Assembly (NCBI GenBank): GCA_023667165.1
Contig: JAMPAO010000107.1
Location: 1-8,010 of the forward strand
Origin: Ruminococcus sp.
GTDB taxonomy: Bacteria > Bacillota > Clostridia > Oscillospirales > Ruminococcaceae
Reading direction: 5' to 3'
DNA length: 8,010 nt
A program made the translations under genes and the position numbers. Shown here piece after piece: positions 6,473 to 8,010 of the stretch (position 1 is its first letter; every line of letters starts with the position of its first letter). The notes under the pieces are model-generated. The model did no database searches and was not told where the DNA came from. It saw nothing but the letters and a program-made list of their open reading frames with translations.

Positions 6473-7268
6473 AAACGAAAAGCGGAATTTACAGCTTGAA
6501 ATTAACAGGCTGTACAACCGTCCGCCCGACATTAAATATGTGGACAAGTGCGCTAAATGCGTCCGCGACGAGTACGGTAAAAAGCTTTCGGAAATTGAGG
6601 AAACCGAAAAATCCGCAAAGGAAAATCACGATTATTTTTATCGGCTTGTGAATAATTACAACGCCGAAATTGACAAGCGCGTTGAAAAAATAGTCAAGAG
6701 AAAAACCCGTTTTCAGCGGTTCGCAGACTGGTTTGAAAAATTTATTTCAACAGTAAATTCAGCGGTTTTCTTTGTACCTTTTTTGTACGCCGTCGGAATT
6801 ACAATTCTTGCAATTTTCAGAAATGATGTTGTGAGAAATGATTTTATTTCGGCGGGAAAAGCTGTCGGGAAAGTTTTTGCGGCAATATTTTTCGGAATAA
6901 AATGGCTTGTTTTAAAATCGGCAGGACTTTCCGTTTACGCCGAAAATCCGACCGTACAAAAAATATTGTGGTGGATAATTTTGATTTTACTCATAGTTGT
7001 TATTATTGCGTTAATTTTATTTTTGCTTTTTCTCGCCGCGTTTCCCGTATGCGCTTTTTACGATAAATTTTGGTACGAATTATCGAAAACATTTGATAAA
7101 GCATACCTTGCGGCGGTACTTGCGGATTTAGGAATAGTAACGTTTTGCGGAGATTTAATTAAAATGAAAATTCCTATAAATCTTGTTGGAACTTACTTTA
7201 TTTTTCTTGCCGCTTTTACGGTTTTGAAATTTACCGTCCCGATTGTTATTGAGAAAATTCACAGGTAA
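6225..7268 (+). CDS. Coiled-coil, multi-pass membrane protein overlapping the relaxase (MobB-like by position)
   Basis: This 347-aa protein starts inside the relaxase gene in another frame. Its start is well supported: GAAAGGAG (6208-6215) lies 9 nt before the ATG. Residues ~13-98 form a strong predicted coiled coil (ISDLQTRIYKQDLLIKKLNE, repeated Leu/Ile heptads). A CAKC pair is at 109-112, and more charged helix runs to ~165. Hydrophobic segments follow at about 178-198, 214-232, 246-275, 292-308 and 318-340, so it is probably an inner-membrane protein with a long cytosolic arm. RSF1010 mobB and ColE1 mbeB/mbeD likewise overlap their relaxase genes and aid transfer. By analogy it may tether the relaxosome to the membrane or coupling protein. 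It may be what databases label DUF6040, but I recall that only loosely. No direct homology to MobB is seen. Confidence 0.75.
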   Translation: MSLVNLRTGATAEEELKSEKIISDLQTRIYKQDLLIKKLNEEADRLYSRNSEVLMKENELLKSKLNESENGRKELGETVTRAENEKRNLQLEINRLYNRPPDIKYVDKCAKCVRDEYGKKLSEIEETEKSAKENHDYFYRLVNNYNAEIDKRVEKIVKRKTRFQRFADWFEKFISTVNSAVFFVPFLYAVGITILAIFRNDVVRNDFISAGKAVGKVFAAIFFGIKWLVLKSAGLSVYAENPTVQKILWWIILILLIVVIIALILFLLFLAAFPVCAFYDKFWYELSKTFDKAYLAAVLADLGIVTFCGDLIKMKIPINLVGTYFIFLAAFTVLKFTVPIVIEKIHR

Positions 7269-7288
7269 AAAACAGAAAGGAGTTTTTA

Positions 7289-7423
7289 ATGAAAAATATT
7301 AAAAGAACAGAAACAAAAATCAATGTAAGAATACACTTGCCCGACAAGGTTGAGGCAAGCGTGAAACAGCAGAAAATCAACAGGCTGTACGACATACTTA
7401 AACCTAAAAATAAATCTGCATAA
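7289..7423 (+). CDS. 44-aa TnpW-like element-encoded small protein
   Basis: A short frame with a strong AAAGGAG site (7276-7282), 6 nt before the ATG, sits 20 bp after the membrane protein gene. The product begins MKNIKRTETKINVRIHLPDK and continues VEASVKQQKINRLYDILKP before the stop. The alternating hydrophobic strand (KINVRIHL), a polar turn and a helix with KINRLYDIL match what I recall of TnpW, a small protein of unknown function encoded in Tn4451-type and related Clostridia elements, often close to the serine recombinase gene. It could be a small DNA-binding or recombination-regulating protein, but that is inference. The good ribosome binding site and the position support a real gene despite its length. 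Confidence 0.65.
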   Translation: MKNIKRTETKINVRIHLPDKVEASVKQQKINRLYDILKPKNKSA

Positions 7424-7448
7424 AATATATATTTTTTCGATTTACCAC

Positions 7449-7477
7449 TTGAAATTGTCTGCCGATAGTGCTATAAT
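7449..7477 (+). promoter_or_regulatory. Vegetative (sigma-A type) promoter of the serine recombinase
   Basis: TTGAAA (7449-7454) and a perfect TATAAT (7472-7477) are separated by 17 nt, the optimal spacing. Transcription would start near 7484-7486, leaving a leader of about 45 nt before the recombinase start at 7529. This is the best promoter in the window and would make the recombinase independent of the mob operon. Confidence 0.8.
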
Positions 7478-7502
7478 AGATATAGAATAACGCATTATCG
7501 GC
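7461..7502. promoter_or_regulatory. 42-bp imperfect palindrome over the recombinase promoter, candidate operator
   Basis: GCCGATA (7461-7467) and TATCGGC (7496-7502) are perfect inverted arms. Extending inwards, 10 of the outer 11 positions on each side are symmetric, and 15 of 21 overall. The palindrome covers the promoter spacer, the -10 box and the expected start site, so a bound dimer would block transcription. In RNA only the downstream arm is transcribed, so it is not a leader hairpin. It may bind an element-encoded repressor or excision factor. A recombinase binding site is possible but less likely, because element genes lie on both sides. Confidence 0.5.
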
Positions 7503-7528
7503 TGACTGTTTTTACGGAGGCTGATAAA

Positions 7529-8010
7529 ATGAACAAGAAAATTAAAAATACGGGCAAAATCACAGCGATTTATGTACGCCGCTCGGTCAGCGATAAGGAC
7601 AAGGGAAACAATTCTTTGTCGATAGAAGCGCAGAAAGAGGAGTGCATAAGATTTTTGGAGAAAGGAGGAAAGATTTCAAAAAACAGCTACCGCATTTACT
7701 GCGACGACGGCAAGAGCGGAAAGGATATTGCTCACCGCCCCGCTTTTCAGCAGATGATGTCGGACGCCCGCGAGGGGTTAATCGACAAAATCATTGTAAA
7801 AAAGTATGACCGTTTCAGCAGAAATATGCGTGAGTATCTGAACGTTACAGACCAGCTTGACAAGTACGGAGTGGGCGTTATTTCCCTTTCAGAGCCGTTC
7901 AACACGGAAACCAAAGAGGGGCGAATGATGAGGAATAATCTTCTGAATTTCGCAGAATTTGAACGGGAAACCATTGCCGCGAGAGTTGCCGACGCTTACA
8001 ATACAAAGGC
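7529..8010 (+). CDS. Large serine recombinase, N-terminal catalytic domain (runs off right edge)
   Basis: The frame opens at an ATG 8 nt after GGAGG (7516-7520) and gives 160 residues before the window ends. ITAIYVRRSVSDKD (11-24) holds the catalytic Ser19 in the YxRxS motif. YCDDGKSGKD (57-66), KKYDRFSRNMREYL (91-104) with its conserved arginines, and FAEFERETIAARVADAY (~142-158) leading into the long alpha-E helix are standard for the resolvase-type domain. The YDRFSRN and EFERE patterns fit the large serine recombinases of Clostridia transposons and integrative elements (TnpX/TndX kind), which cut att sites through a 5' phosphoserine link. The zinc-ribbon and coiled-coil parts, and the element end, should lie to the right. 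The subgroup cannot be settled from this fragment. Confidence 0.92.
   Translation, partial: MNKKIKNTGKITAIYVRRSVSDKDKGNNSLSIEAQKEECIRFLEKGGKISKNSYRIYCDDGKSGKDIAHRPAFQQMMSDAREGLIDKIIVKKYDRFSRNMREYLNVTDQLDKYGVGVISLSEPFNTETKEGRMMRNNLLNFAEFERETIAARVADAYNTK

Larger units (their letters stand above)
3214..8010. mobile_element. Part of an integrative mobilizable/conjugative element
   Basis: Partition genes, oriT-like DNA, mobC, relaxase, an overlapping membrane mobilization protein, a TnpW-like protein and a large serine recombinase lie in one orientation, as in Clostridia integrative elements. No coupling protein or type IV secretion genes are visible, so it may be mobilizable only, or those genes may lie outside. 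The left boundary is arbitrary here: the minus-strand STAND/sigma operon may be cargo of the same element. No terminal repeat or att core can be identified in the window. Confidence 0.75.

Noticed and set aside
7461..7502. Attachment site of the recombinase
   Set aside because: Element genes lie on both sides, so the integrated end cannot be here; overlap with the promoter favours an operator.

Overview
The window looks like part of an integrative mobilizable (or conjugative) element from a low-to-moderate GC Firmicute, probably a gut-type member of Clostridia. The evidence is strong AGGAGG-type ribosome binding sites, tightly packed and overlapping genes, a MobC/MobP relaxase pair typical of Clostridia elements, a TnpW-like micro-protein and a large serine recombinase. 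The taxonomic call is inference; no rRNA or core gene is present. Neither end of the element is visible.

Layout. Positions 1-3213 (minus strand) hold three co-directional genes, read right to left: a 673-aa STAND-type NTPase (NB-ARC-like, with a probable TPR tail and an unrecognised N-terminal domain), a small ECF-like sigma factor, and a membrane-anchored anti-sigma-like protein with a DUF4367-like C-terminal part that runs off the left edge. Positions 3214-3374 are a divergent control region with three 11-bp direct repeats and nested inverted repeats sharing almost one centre. Positions 3375-4690 (plus) encode an actin-like ParM and a ParR-like partner overlapping by ATGA, so the control region is a candidate parC centromere. 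Positions 4691-4857 are AT-rich with repeated TAAAAAATAT and GTAC/GTAT motifs. Positions 4882-5111 are a dense series of hairpins just upstream of mobC, the best oriT candidate. Positions 5130-7423 encode MobC, a MobP-family relaxase, a coiled-coil/multi-pass membrane protein whose first 248 bp lie out of frame inside the relaxase gene, and a 44-aa TnpW-like protein. A clear vegetative promoter inside a 42-bp imperfect palindrome then precedes a large serine recombinase that runs off the right edge.

How it may work together (inference): the recombinase excises and integrates the element; MobC and the relaxase process oriT for transfer, with the overlapping membrane protein possibly linking the relaxosome to the envelope, as MobB/Mbe proteins do in other mobilization systems; ParM/ParR would stabilise an excised, possibly replicating circular form. 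The STAND NTPase plus sigma/anti-sigma operon looks like cargo, possibly a sensing or defence module. It is divergently transcribed from the partition operon across the same symmetric control region, which makes that junction the most intriguing part of the window.
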